A stretch of DNA of 64,000 nt from contig NZ_BMJQ01000005.1 in the NCBI RefSeq assembly GCF_014643535.1, positions 338,973 to 402,972 on the forward strand, read 5' to 3'. Positions 40,848 to 50,203 of this stretch are shown piece after piece; the stretch's first letter is position 1, and every line of letters starts with the position of its first letter. The DNA is from Aliidongia dinghuensis. GTDB taxonomy: Bacteria; Pseudomonadota; Alphaproteobacteria; ATCC43930; CGMCC-115725. Under the pieces are notes generated by a model. It was not told the DNA's origin and made no database searches. It worked only from the letters and a program-made list of their open reading frames with translations. Made by a program: the position numbers and the translations under genes.

Positions 40848-42500
40848 CTAGGAGACAGCGAGGCCGGCGAGCGCCTGGCGCATGGCCGCGACCGGCCCGG
40901 CCCAGGCGCCGCGCTCGGTCTGGCGGAAGAGCCGCGCCGTGCCGTACCATGGGCTGTCGGGCCGCCCCATCAGCCAGCGCCAGTCGGGCGCATGGGGCAG
41001 GGCGATCCAGACCGGCCGGCCGAGCGCCCCCGCCAGATGGGCGACCGACGTGTCGACCGCGATGGTGAGGTCGAGCGCCATCACCGCGGCGGCGGTCTCG
41101 CCGAAGTCGGTCAAGTCGGGTGCCAGATCGGCAATGCCGGGGAGGGCGGCGAGATCGTCCGCGCCCGGCTCCTTCTGCAGGCTGAACCAGCGCACGCCGG
41201 GGGCGGCCATGAGCGGCGCCAGGGCAGCTGCCGGCAGCGAGCGGTTGCGGTCGTTGCGGTGGAGGCGATGGCCCTGCCAGACCAGGCCGACCTTGAAGCC
41301 GGGTCCGAGCTTGTCGGCCCAGGCCGCGACGCGCGCCGGATCGGCCGTGAGATAGGGAGCGGGCGGGATCGTCGCGCCCGTCACCTTCAGGGCGGCGCCG
41401 AGGCTCATGAGGGCGATCTGGGCGTCATAGGGCGGCAGCGGCCCGTCGCGCGGCACGACCTCGTCGATACCGGCGATGTCCCGCATCAGGCTGACAAGCG
41501 GCGGCTGGCAGGCGAGCACGATGCGGCCGACGCCTTGCGCGCGGACCAGGGCGGCGAAGCGGGCGAACTGGATCGTGTCGCCCAGCCCCTGCTCGCCGTG
41601 GATCAGCAAGGTGCCGTCGAGCGGCCCGCCGCTCCAGGCCGGCCCGGCGATGTCGGGGCCGGTGGCGGCCCCGGCAGCGAAGCGCGCCTCGAAGCCTTGC
41701 CAGCCGCGCAGCCAGTCGCCGAGCAGCAGCCGGCAGACGCCCAGGTTCCATTGGATGGTCGGGTCCTGCGGCGCCAGTGTCTCGGCCTGTCGATACCAGC
41801 GCAGCGCCTCGGCCGGCCGGCCTAGATCCTTGAGCGCGCGGCCGAGGTTGAATGTCGCCGCCGCATGATTCGGCTCCGTCGTCAGCACGGCTTCGTAGAG
41901 CGCCATGGCCTCGTTGAGCCGCCCTTGCTCGAGCCGGAGGTTGCCGAGATTGAGTCGTGCCGCCGTGTCCTTCGGCGCCAGGCGATGCGCCGTCTCCAGC
42001 ACCTTCGCTGCCTCGTCCGGCCGCTGGATCTGCAGGAGCAGGGCGCCGCGGTTGATCCAAGCTTCGGCGAGGCTGGGCTTGAGCGCCGTCGCCCGTTCGT
42101 AGAGCGAAAGCGCCTCGGCGAACTGCCCTTGCTGCTGGCGGATGATGCCGAGATTGACATGGGCGCCGGCATGGCTGGGCTCGCGCGCGATCAGCGCCTC
42201 GAAGCAGGCGGCGGCGCCATCGGCATTGCCGCCGAGCCGCAGGGCCTCGCCCAGGTCGTTCAGGTAGGCCGGCACGGTCGGATCGGCTTCGACCGCAGCC
42301 TGGAGCAGATTGATTGCGGCGGCGCCCTGGCCGACCTGCAGGGCGATCACGCCCAGGAGATGCAGGCTCGGCGCATGGTCCGGCGCTTCGGCCAGGATCT
42401 GCTGATAGAGCGCGCCGGCCTCAGGCAGCCGGCCGGCGTCGAGATGGCGGCGAGCGGCCTGGAACAGTTTGTCGATTTGGGACACGGGGGCGCTGCTCAA
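40848..42500 (-). CDS. TPR protein with C-terminal glycosyltransferase-like domain
   Basis: 550 residues. Seven or more tetratricopeptide repeats cover about residues 8-275 (A-x-LY-x2-I and ALxxYExAxxxxP patterns). The C-terminal half has GEQGLGDTIQFARFAALVRAQG and AVDTSVAHLAGALGRPVWIALP, the GT9-like layout of TPR glycosyltransferases that modify flagellin or surface polymers. The start is TTG 42500, which overlaps the stop of the GT2 gene (TTGA) and suggests translational coupling. The acceptor is unknown. Confidence 0.85.
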   Translation of the reverse strand: MSSAPVSQIDKLFQAARRHLDAGRLPEAGALYQQILAEAPDHAPSLHLLGVIALQVGQGAAAINLLQAAVEADPTVPAYLNDLGEALRLGGNADGAAACFEALIAREPSHAGAHVNLGIIRQQQGQFAEALSLYERATALKPSLAEAWINRGALLLQIQRPDEAAKVLETAHRLAPKDTAARLNLGNLRLEQGRLNEAMALYEAVLTTEPNHAAATFNLGRALKDLGRPAEALRWYRQAETLAPQDPTIQWNLGVCRLLLGDWLRGWQGFEARFAAGAATGPDIAGPAWSGGPLDGTLLIHGEQGLGDTIQFARFAALVRAQGVGRIVLACQPPLVSLMRDIAGIDEVVPRDGPLPPYDAQIALMSLGAALKVTGATIPPAPYLTADPARVAAWADKLGPGFKVGLVWQGHRLHRNDRNRSLPAAALAPLMAAPGVRWFSLQKEPGADDLAALPGIADLAPDLTDFGETAAAVMALDLTIAVDTSVAHLAGALGRPVWIALPHAPDWRWLMGRPDSPWYGTARLFRQTERGAWAGPVAAMRQALAGLAVS

Positions 42501-43930
42501 AGCTTCTGCATGATCCAGTCACTGGCCGCGTCGAGCCCCGGCACCAGGCATTCGGCGCCGACCGAGCGGGCGAAGCTCTCGATCGCCGCCTGGACCATGG
42601 GCGTCGCCCCTTCGCCCAGCAGCACGCCGCCGCTCTTGAGCCGCGGCCAAGCCCCCTCGCACAGCCGCACCAGCTCGCCTGCATCGGTGACCGGACCAAT
42701 GCGCACCAGATCGACCATGGTGCCGTGCCGGGCGAGCCAGTCCGGTGCCGAGCCCGCGTCGGGCGGCAGGGCGCGGGCAGCGGCACCGAGACCGGTCGCA
42801 GCGAGATTGAGCGCCGCCGTCATGTGCGAGACCAGGTTCCAGCCGGCGTCGCTGGCGAGCAGATGGGCCGCCTCGCCGGCCGCGGCCAATGCGTCGGCGA
42901 GCGCCACCGCGGTCGCCCCGTCGGCCCCGGCGGCCAGCACCAGAAGGTCGCGCGGCTTGAGGCGCGTGACCAGCTCCCGGATCAGGAGCGACGGTTCCGA
43001 GGGCGGCACGCTCCTGGCCGGCGGTGCCGGGGCGGGGCCGAGCTCGGTCATCGCCTCGGCCAGGGCGAGGCCGGCGCGCGCACGCTCCGACGGCAAGGTC
43101 ACGCCGGCGGCGCGCATCATGTGCAGGCGCGCCGGATGCATCGGGTCGTCCGGCCGGATGACGTAAAAGCTGGTGGCGCGCCCGGTCGGCTGACCGCGGA
43201 AATGCTCTTTGAGTGCCTTGAACACGAGCCGGTCCTCGCCGGAGCCGTCGTCGAACGCGGCGAGCGACCAGAGCGGCGGCAGGTCGTGGCAGGCGAGCTT
43301 GTCGATCATCAGGCTCGACGGGTCGACGAAGCCGCCGAACTTGTCCTTGAACAGGCCGGCGTCGGGGCCGACCGATTCCCACTGGTCGACGCAGATCGGC
43401 TCGCCGGTCGCCGTCTCGACGAAATATCGCGCCGAATAGGCCCAGTCGGCGCCCTCGATCGCGGCCGCAAGGCTCGAAAGATGGCCGGGCGCCCACCAAT
43501 TGTCGTCGTCGAGATAGGCGATGTGCCGGCTGTTCGCGAGATATGTGAGCACGGTGCGCAAGCTGCCGCTGAACCGGTTGGGATAAAGCCCGCCGTGGCG
43601 CACCGAGGTCGAATAGCCCGGGTCCAGCACTGCCAACTGCATCGTCGCCGGGCATTCGCGGCCCAGCGCCTCGATGAGCGCCGGGTCGCCCTCGGGCGTG
43701 TCGATGCCGACCAGGATCTGGACGCGGCCCGCGAAATCCTGGGCGAAGACCGAGCGGACGGCGCGGGCGAGCGCCGGGCGCAGCACGGTCGGGATGATCA
43801 CAGCCACGTCGAACGGCGGCTGGGACGATGCGCGGCTTTTGTCGATCTGGCTGAACAAGGGGATGCTGGACTCCGTCGGCGCCCGGCAACTGCGCGCGGG
43901 CGGGTCGTCATGACGCAACTTGGGCATCAT
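42497..43930 (-). CDS. GT2-type glycosyltransferase with extra C-terminal domain
   Basis: About 477 residues from ATG 43930. The start is uncertain: 43966 and a GTG at 44017 are also open and no clear ribosome site was seen. An A-type glycosyltransferase domain (about 40-230) has VAVIIPTVLRPALARAVRSVFAQ and the metal-binding LDDDNWW. The second half (about 300-470) has a Rossmann-like LLVLAAGADGATAVALADAL segment and resembles a class-I transferase or dehydrogenase fold. It is coupled to the TPR glycosyltransferase gene, implying a shared glycosylation pathway. Confidence 0.78.
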   Translation of the reverse strand: MMPKLRHDDPPARSCRAPTESSIPLFSQIDKSRASSQPPFDVAVIIPTVLRPALARAVRSVFAQDFAGRVQILVGIDTPEGDPALIEALGRECPATMQLAVLDPGYSTSVRHGGLYPNRFSGSLRTVLTYLANSRHIAYLDDDNWWAPGHLSSLAAAIEGADWAYSARYFVETATGEPICVDQWESVGPDAGLFKDKFGGFVDPSSLMIDKLACHDLPPLWSLAAFDDGSGEDRLVFKALKEHFRGQPTGRATSFYVIRPDDPMHPARLHMMRAAGVTLPSERARAGLALAEAMTELGPAPAPPARSVPPSEPSLLIRELVTRLKPRDLLVLAAGADGATAVALADALAAAGEAAHLLASDAGWNLVSHMTAALNLAATGLGAAARALPPDAGSAPDWLARHGTMVDLVRIGPVTDAGELVRLCEGAWPRLKSGGVLLGEGATPMVQAAIESFARSVGAECLVPGLDAASDWIMQKL

Positions 43931-44096
43931 GCGGCGACGGCGCCGGTTACGGCAAGGGAAGGTCATGGCAATAGAGGGGCACCGCAAGGGATGGCCTCGC
44001 CAGACCGGTACGATCACAGATAGAGTGGCGTCCTCAAACTATCGCCGGCGAGGAGTGGGCAGGGTCCCGCGGCCTCGTGGGCCCTCAAGGGGTCCC

Positions 44097-45455
44097 ATGC
44101 CCATGATGCGGTCGATCAGGGTTCGTCTGTACATTGCATTCGGCGCGCTGACGGCGCTGATCTTCCTGGTCGTCGCCTTCGAGGCGAACGGCATGCGCGA
44201 GCTTGGCCGGACGATCGATCGGCTGGCCGGCAGCGCGCTTACGAGTGCCGAGGCGCTGACCCGCCTCGGCAAGCTTGCGGCTGACATCCGCATCGCCGAC
44301 GGTCGCGCGATCCTGGCGGATGGCAGCGAGGCGCGGATTGCGGCGCTGGGCGACGCCCGGGTGCGCGCCGCCCGGTTCCAGCGCGAGGTCGATCTCTATG
44401 CGGCGCTCGTCGCGGGCGAGCAGGAACAGGCGCTCTATCGCGCGCTGCTCACCCGCGCCGACGGCCTCGTCCGGGCGCAGGCCGACCTCGATCGGCAATT
44501 CGCCGAAGCGGGCGGCGACCCGGCCCAATGGTACCGGTCGGCCGGGCGCGCTGCCTATGATCAGGCGCAGGCGGCAATCGAGGCGCTGATCGTGGAGACC
44601 GAACGGCGCGCCGCCGCGGATGTCGATGCCGCGCGCCAGGAGACGCGCGGGCTCTCGCTGATCGCCGACGGCATGCTGGGCGTGGCCCTGCTGGTGGCGC
44701 TCCTCGCGGTGATCTATCCGGCGCTGCACATCGTCGAGCCGCTGGCCCGGCTCACCGCGGCCATGCGCCGTCTGGCGGAGGGCGATTGGGCGATCGAGAT
44801 CCCGGCGACCGAGCGGTCGGACGAGATCGGCGCCATGGCGCGCGCGATCCAGGCGCTCCGCCGCCAGGGCATGGCGGGCGAGCAGGCGGCGACGGCCTTG
44901 CGTGCGCTCAATGCCGATCTCGAACGGCTCGCCATGATCGATCCGCTGACCGGCGTCGCCAACCGCCGCTATTTCTACCAGCGGGCGGCGATCGAGATCG
45001 TGGCGGCGCACCGGCGCCGCTGCTCGCTCGCCTGCCTCATGCTCGACATCGATTTCTTCAAGGCGGTCAACGACCGGTACGGCCATGCCGCCGGCGATCT
45101 CGTGCTGAAGCAGGTCGCCCAGGTCGTCCTCACCGGCATCCGGCCCTACGACCTCTTGGGGCGGCTCGGCGGCGAGGAATTTGCGGTGCTCCTGCTGGAC
45201 GCGGGCCCCGCGACGGCCGCCGCCATCGGCGAGCGGCTGCGCGCGGCGGTCGCGGGGGCGACGACGCCGATCGACGGCACTCCCCTGTCGGTCACGATCA
45301 GCATCGGCGTCGGCTGTCTCGGGACGGACGATGTCGCGGTCGACCCGCTGCTCGACCGGGCCGACCGCGCGCTCTACGAGGCGAAGCGCCGCGGGCGCAA
45401 CCAGGTGGTCGGACCCGAGCCGATGGCGCCGCCGGCCGTGGTGTCCGAGCGGTAG
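44097..45455 (+). CDS. Membrane-bound diguanylate cyclase
   Basis: 452 residues. An N-terminal membrane helix (8-28) precedes a helical periplasmic sensor domain (30-180), a second membrane helix (about 186-208), a HAMP-like linker (about 210-262) and a GGDEF domain (280-440). The catalytic motif GGEEF is at 358-362 and an intact product-inhibition I-site, RPYD, at 349-352, five residues earlier. It makes cyclic di-GMP. AAGGGG precedes ATG 44097, which is preferred to several upstream in-frame ATGs. It is divergent from the glycosyltransferase genes. Confidence 0.92.
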   Translation: MPMMRSIRVRLYIAFGALTALIFLVVAFEANGMRELGRTIDRLAGSALTSAEALTRLGKLAADIRIADGRAILADGSEARIAALGDARVRAARFQREVDLYAALVAGEQEQALYRALLTRADGLVRAQADLDRQFAEAGGDPAQWYRSAGRAAYDQAQAAIEALIVETERRAAADVDAARQETRGLSLIADGMLGVALLVALLAVIYPALHIVEPLARLTAAMRRLAEGDWAIEIPATERSDEIGAMARAIQALRRQGMAGEQAATALRALNADLERLAMIDPLTGVANRRYFYQRAAIEIVAAHRRRCSLACLMLDIDFFKAVNDRYGHAAGDLVLKQVAQVVLTGIRPYDLLGRLGGEEFAVLLLDAGPATAAAIGERLRAAVAGATTPIDGTPLSVTISIGVGCLGTDDVAVDPLLDRADRALYEAKRRGRNQVVGPEPMAPPAVVSER

Positions 45456-45462
45456 TGGTGGC

Positions 45463-45849
45463 TCAGGCGCCGCCGGCGGTGGTGAGCGGCTGCCACAGCT
45501 CGACCTTGTTGCCGTCCGGGTCGAGGAACCAGCCGAACCGGCCGTAGTCATATTCCTCGATCGCGCCGACCAGCGTGGCGCCGCCGGCAACCACCTGTTC
45601 CAGCGCCCGGTCCAGGTCGTCCACGACCAGGTTGATCATGAAGTCGCGCTCGGCCGGCTGGAAATAACTCGTGCTGGCGGGAAACGGTGCCCAGATGGTG
45701 AAGCCGCCGGGCGGCATGCGCTCCGGGTGCAGGCTCGCACCATGGGGCGGCGTCACCGGCAGGCGCAGATGCTTCGCGTACCAGGAGCCGAGCGCCGCCG
45801 GGTCGCGCGATTTGAAGAAGATGCCGCCGACACCGAGGACTCGGGCCAT
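45463..45849 (-). CDS. VOC family protein (glyoxalase/dioxygenase fold)
   Basis: 128 residues from ATG 45849 with CGGAGCG upstream. Paired beta-alpha-beta-beta-beta modules are visible: MARVLGVGGIFFKSRDPAALGSWYAKHL and MINLVVDDLDRALEQVVAGG, ending in FGWFLDPDGNKVELWQP, where Glu is a metal ligand in relatives. The substrate is unknown. Its stop is only 7 bases from the stop of the cyclase gene (convergent). Confidence 0.85.
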   Translation of the reverse strand: MARVLGVGGIFFKSRDPAALGSWYAKHLRLPVTPPHGASLHPERMPPGGFTIWAPFPASTSYFQPAERDFMINLVVDDLDRALEQVVAGGATLVGAIEEYDYGRFGWFLDPDGNKVELWQPLTTAGGA

Positions 45850-45937
45850 GGTTTCGCTCCGCCCATGATTGTTTTTGCCATGCTCGCGCCTCGGCATCAT
45901 AGGCTGCGGCGCCGAAAGCCAAAAGAGACGAGGCGGC

Positions 45938-45966
45938 TTGACAAATGCTCATAGTGAGCAAAAATC
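45938..45966 (+). promoter_or_regulatory. Promoter with embedded palindrome for the NAD gene cluster
   Basis: A -35 TTGACA (45938-45943), 17-base spacer, then a weak -10 AAAATC (45961-45966). A perfect inverted repeat GCTCA-TAG-TGAGC (45947-45959) fills the spacer, a classic repressor position. The downstream genes all concern NAD, so an NAD-responsive repressor of the NadQ or NrtR type is a plausible owner; its identity is not shown. Confidence 0.5.
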
Positions 45967-46019
45967 TCCCTCGTCGCCGAACGACGGCGGCGCTTGGGAC
46001 AGCAAGGAGCTTGCTGAAC

Positions 46020-47087
46020 GTGACACTCGCCTCTGCCCAGCCCTACGACGTCATGGTGTTCGTCGGGCGGTTCCGCTTTTTCCACAATGGCCACTTGGCC
46101 GTGATGCGCCGGGCGCTCCGGCTCGGCCGCCACCTGATCGTGCTGGTCGGCTCCTGCCGGCAGGCGCGCAGCCTGCGCAATCCGCTCAACTTCGACGAGG
46201 TGCGCGCGACGATCCTCGACGCTTTCGAGCCGGCCGAGCGGGAGCGTCTCACGATCGTCCCACTGATCGACCGCTACAACGACATCGAATGGCTGGCCGA
46301 CGTGCAGGCGGCAGTGCACGAGGTCGTGGGCCGGCTGCACCCGGCGGGCGGGCCCGAGCCGCGGCTGTGCCTGATCGGCCATGGCAAGGACCAGTCGAGC
46401 TATTACCTCAAGATGTTCCCGCAATGGGCGTCCGAGCCCGTGCCGAACCACGAGAGCCTGTCGGCGACGCCGATGCGCGAGGATTACCTGGCCGACGCCG
46501 AGGCGGGGCTCGCGAAATGGGCGGCCCATCTGCCGGCGAACGTCGTTGATTTCCTTCGCAGCTTCGCCCGGACCGAGGCCTATCGCAACCTGGCCGAGGA
46601 AGCAGCCTTCATTGCCGATTACAAGCGGAAATGGGCTGTCGCTCCCTATCCGCCGACCTTCGTCACGACCGACGCGGTGCTGGTGCAGAGCGGGCACATC
46701 CTGCTGGTCGAGCGCCGCAACAACCCGGGCAAGGGGCTGTTGGCCCTGCCCGGCGGCTTCGTCGACCAGCACGAGCGGATCAGGGACGCCATGATCCGCG
46801 AGCTGCGCGAGGAAACGCGGCTCAAGGTGCCGTCGGGCTTCCTCGAAGGCTCGATCAAGGCCGTGCAGGTGTTCGACTATCCCTATCGCAGTGCCCGCGG
46901 CCGCACGATCAGCCACGCCTTCCTGATCGTGCTCACCGGCGACCGCGCCGGCCTGCCCAAGGTGCGCGGCGGCGACGACGCCCGGCGCGCCTTCTGGCTG
47001 CCGATCGGCGAGCTCGAGCCCGAACAGATGTTCGAGGACCACTGGCACATCATCCGCACCATGCTGCCTTACGCTTCACGTGACTGA
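46020..47087 (+). CDS. Bifunctional nicotinamide-nucleotide adenylyltransferase/Nudix hydrolase
   Basis: 355 residues from GTG 46020, with AAGGAGC about ten bases upstream; an ATG at 45945 would lie inside the promoter. The NadM-type adenylyltransferase domain (1-175) has FVGRFRFFHNGH, the nucleotide-binding H-x-G-H, and LSATPMRE. The Nudix domain (about 200-350) has the full box GGFVDQHERIRDAMIRELREE. It couples NAD formation from NMN with hydrolysis of ADP-ribose-type compounds. It is the first gene of an NAD cluster. Confidence 0.92.
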   Translation: MTLASAQPYDVMVFVGRFRFFHNGHLAVMRRALRLGRHLIVLVGSCRQARSLRNPLNFDEVRATILDAFEPAERERLTIVPLIDRYNDIEWLADVQAAVHEVVGRLHPAGGPEPRLCLIGHGKDQSSYYLKMFPQWASEPVPNHESLSATPMREDYLADAEAGLAKWAAHLPANVVDFLRSFARTEAYRNLAEEAAFIADYKRKWAVAPYPPTFVTTDAVLVQSGHILLVERRNNPGKGLLALPGGFVDQHERIRDAMIRELREETRLKVPSGFLEGSIKAVQVFDYPYRSARGRTISHAFLIVLTGDRAGLPKVRGGDDARRAFWLPIGELEPEQMFEDHWHIIRTMLPYASRD

Positions 47088-47161
47088 GATGGCCGTGACC
47101 GAGGGCGCTCGATTTCCCGCCGCTGGAACGACCGGCGGCTTGCCGGCAAAGGAGCTTTGCC

Positions 47162-48868
47162 ATGTTGATTGAACCGAAACTGCGCTTGAGCTTCATCCAG
47201 GCGAACCCGACCGTGGGCGCCATCGCCGAGAATTTCGAGATCGTCCGCGCCTATCGCCGGAAATTCACCGGCCGGGCCGACCTGCTCGTGTTCAGCGAAT
47301 GTTTCGGCACGGGCTATCCGTTCCAGGACCTGGCGCTGCGCCCGACCTTCATCCGCGACTTCCAGGCGGCGCTGGCCGCCCTCGTCGCCGAGATGCGCGG
47401 CGATGCCGGCCCGGCCGTGCTGATCGGCGGGCCGCAGCCCGGCGCCTCGCTGCCCTACAACGCCGCCTTCCTGATCGAGACCGACGGCTCGACCAACGTC
47501 GTCTTGAAGCACCGGCTGCCGAACGACGAGGTCTATGACGAGAAGCGCACCTTCGCCGAAGGGCCGATGCCGGCGCCGGTCGCGTTCCGCGGCTTCAAGC
47601 TCGGCATCCAGATCTGCGAGGATTTCTGGCACGGCGAGGTCGCCCGCGCGCTCGCCGACGAGGGCGCCGACATCCTGATCAGCCCGAACGGCAGCCATTT
47701 CAAGCTGGGCAAGCAGGCGATCCGGCTCGATCTCGCCCGGCGCGCGGTGCGCGCGGTCGGGCTGCCGCTCGTCTATGTCAACCAGGTCGGCGGGCAGGAC
47801 GAGCTGGTGTTCGACGGCGGCTCCTTCGCGATCGACCGGCACGGCAATACGGTGGCGCAAGTGGCGTTCCGCGAGGCGAGCTTCGACTTGGTGCTGGAGC
47901 GGGGCGAGCACGGGCCTGACATCCGCCGTGCCGACGTGATCGGCAGTACCGCCAACGGCTATCCCGAGCCGCTCGAGGCGCTCTATCGCGCCATGGTGCT
48001 GGGCTTGCGCGACTATGTCGGCAAGAACCGCTTCCCGGGCGTCGTCATCGGCATGTCGGGCGGGCTCGACAGCGCGCTTTCGGCCGCGGTCGCGGTCGAC
48101 GCGCTCGGGCCGGACAAGGTGCATCTGGTGCGCATGCCGTCGCCCTATACCTCAAAGGCCAGCATGGACGACGCGGCCGAGGCGGCACGCCTCTTGGGCG
48201 TCCGGCTTGACACGGTGCCGATCGAGCCGGCGATGGCGGCGTTCCGCACCATGCTGGCGCCGCTGTTCGAAGGCCGGGCGGAGGACGTGACCGAGGAGAA
48301 CATCCAGGCGCGCGCCCGCGGCATCACGCTGATGGCGATCAGCAACAAGCTTGGGTCCATGGTGCTGTCGACCGGCAACAAATCCGAGATGTCGGTGGGC
48401 TACGCCACGCTCTACGGCGACATGTGCGGCGGCTATTCGGTGCTGAAGGACGTGTTCAAGACCATGGTCTTTGCGCTCGCGCGCTGGCGCAACGCCTATC
48501 GGCCGGAGGGGCTCCCCGATGGGCTCCGGGGGCCCGAAGGCCCGGTCGTGCCGGAAGAGATCATCACGAAGCCGCCGTCGGCCGAGCTCAAGCCCGACCA
48601 GACCGACGAAGCGGCGCTTGGCGCTTACGAACATCTGGACACGGTGCTGCGCCATCTGGTCGAGGGCATGAACGATGCGCCGCGTGCCGCCGCCCTCGCC
48701 TCGGCCGAGCTCGGCACGCCAATCGATGTCGCCTATGCCGAGCGCATCGGCCGGCTCGTCTGGCATGCCGAATACAAGCGCCGCCAAGGCCCGATGGGCG
48801 TGGTGCTGAGCGGCCGCGGCTACGACAAGGGCTGGCGCCTGCCGGTCACCAACGCCTACGGCCTCTGA
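47162..48868 (+). CDS. nadE: Glutamine-dependent NAD(+) synthetase
   Basis: 568 residues. An N-terminal nitrilase-type glutaminase domain (1-265) has the catalytic triad Glu46, Lys116 and Cys152 (FSECFG, LKHRLPN, ICEDFW). The C-terminal NAD synthetase domain has the ATP PP-loop SGGLDS at 299-304 and STGNKSEMSVGYATLYGD. It amidates deamido-NAD to NAD using glutamine. AAAGGAGC precedes the ATG. It lies between the NMNAT-Nudix gene and pncB on the same strand. Confidence 0.95.
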   Translation: MLIEPKLRLSFIQANPTVGAIAENFEIVRAYRRKFTGRADLLVFSECFGTGYPFQDLALRPTFIRDFQAALAALVAEMRGDAGPAVLIGGPQPGASLPYNAAFLIETDGSTNVVLKHRLPNDEVYDEKRTFAEGPMPAPVAFRGFKLGIQICEDFWHGEVARALADEGADILISPNGSHFKLGKQAIRLDLARRAVRAVGLPLVYVNQVGGQDELVFDGGSFAIDRHGNTVAQVAFREASFDLVLERGEHGPDIRRADVIGSTANGYPEPLEALYRAMVLGLRDYVGKNRFPGVVIGMSGGLDSALSAAVAVDALGPDKVHLVRMPSPYTSKASMDDAAEAARLLGVRLDTVPIEPAMAAFRTMLAPLFEGRAEDVTEENIQARARGITLMAISNKLGSMVLSTGNKSEMSVGYATLYGDMCGGYSVLKDVFKTMVFALARWRNAYRPEGLPDGLRGPEGPVVPEEIITKPPSAELKPDQTDEAALGAYEHLDTVLRHLVEGMNDAPRAAALASAELGTPIDVAYAERIGRLVWHAEYKRRQGPMGVVLSGRGYDKGWRLPVTNAYGL

Positions 48869-48883
48869 ACGGACCGCCCGACC

Positions 48884-50185
48884 ATGATCGTCAATTTCTC
48901 CCAGCGCGCGCACAACCATAATTTCGAATCCGACTGGGCGGTGCGCAGCCTGCTCGACACGGACTTCTACAAGCTCCTGATGCTCCAGTTCATCTGGAAG
49001 CATTTCCCGGACGTGCCGGTCTCGTTCGGCCTCATCAACCGGACGAAATCCGTGCGGCTCGCCGACGAGCTCGACGAGGCGGAGCTCCGGCGGCAGCTCG
49101 ACCATGTCCGCGAGCTCCGCTTCCGCCGGTCGGAGCTCATCTGGCTCGCCGGCAACACGTTCTATGGCCGCCGTGGCATCTTCGAGCCGGAGTTCATCGA
49201 ATGGCTCGCCGACTTCGAGCTGCCGCCCTACCGGCTCGAGCGCCGCGACGGCCAGTTCGAGCTGCGCTTCGACGGCCCCTGGACCCATTCGACCATGTGG
49301 GAGATCTATGGGCTGTCGATCGTCAACGAGCTTAGGACGCGCGCCGGGCTCGCTCGCATGACCGAGTTCGAGCTCGACATCTTCTACGCCCGGGCCAAGG
49401 CGAAGCTGTGGGACAAGATCGAGCGGCTGCGCGGCGTCCAGGGCCTGGCGGTCGCCGATTTCGGCACGCGGCGCCGGCATTCCTTCCTGTGGCAGGAATT
49501 CGTCGTGCAGGCGATGGAGGCGGAGTTGGACGGCGCCTTCACCGGTACCTCCAACGCCTATATCGCCTTCAAGCATGATCTGGAGGCGATCGGCACCAAT
49601 GCGCACGAGCTGCCGATGGTGCTGGCGGCGCTCGCGACCGACGACCGGTCGCTGGCGGATGCGCAGTACCGCGTGCTCGAACTGTGGCAGCGGACCTATG
49701 GCGGGGCGCTGCTCGTCATGCTGCCGGACACGTATGGCACGACGCAGTTTCTCGAACGCGCGCCCCAATGGGTGACCGGCTGGACCGGCATCCGCATCGA
49801 CAGCAAGAACCCGGCGACGGCCGGCGAGGAATATATCGACTGGCTGACGTCGCGTGGCGTCGACCCGCGCGACAAGCGCATTCTGTTCAGCGACGGACTC
49901 GACGTCGGCGACATCCTGGATCTCCACGCGCGCTTCGCCGGCCGGATCAAGGCCGGCTACGGCTGGGGCACGCTCCTGACCAACGATTTCCGCGGCTGCC
50001 ACCCGCGCCGCACGGCCGATTTCGAGCCGATCAGCCTGGTGTGCAAGGTTAAGGAGGCTGGCGGCCGCCCGGCGGTGAAGCTCAGCGACAATTACCTGAA
50101 GGCGACCGGCCCGGCCGCCGAGATCGCGCGCTATCGCGCGCTGTTCGGCACGGCCGGTGTCGCCAACGTGCCGGTACTGGTGTGA
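48884..50185 (+). CDS. pncB: Nicotinate phosphoribosyltransferase
   Basis: 433 residues. It converts nicotinate and PRPP to nicotinate mononucleotide, the entry to the Preiss-Handler pathway. Typical motifs are SLLDTDFYKLLMLQFIWKHFP at the N-terminus, the active-site region FGTRRRHSFLWQEFVVQAM, TGTSNAYIAFKHDLEAIGTNAHE and the phosphate-binding RILFSDGLDVGDILDL. The start lies 15 bases after the nadE stop, with only a weak ribosome site. Confidence 0.94.
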   Translation: MIVNFSQRAHNHNFESDWAVRSLLDTDFYKLLMLQFIWKHFPDVPVSFGLINRTKSVRLADELDEAELRRQLDHVRELRFRRSELIWLAGNTFYGRRGIFEPEFIEWLADFELPPYRLERRDGQFELRFDGPWTHSTMWEIYGLSIVNELRTRAGLARMTEFELDIFYARAKAKLWDKIERLRGVQGLAVADFGTRRRHSFLWQEFVVQAMEAELDGAFTGTSNAYIAFKHDLEAIGTNAHELPMVLAALATDDRSLADAQYRVLELWQRTYGGALLVMLPDTYGTTQFLERAPQWVTGWTGIRIDSKNPATAGEEYIDWLTSRGVDPRDKRILFSDGLDVGDILDLHARFAGRIKAGYGWGTLLTNDFRGCHPRRTADFEPISLVCKVKEAGGRPAVKLSDNYLKATGPAAEIARYRALFGTAGVANVPVLV

Positions 50186-50203
50186 GCCGAAAGGAGCTGG
50201 TCT

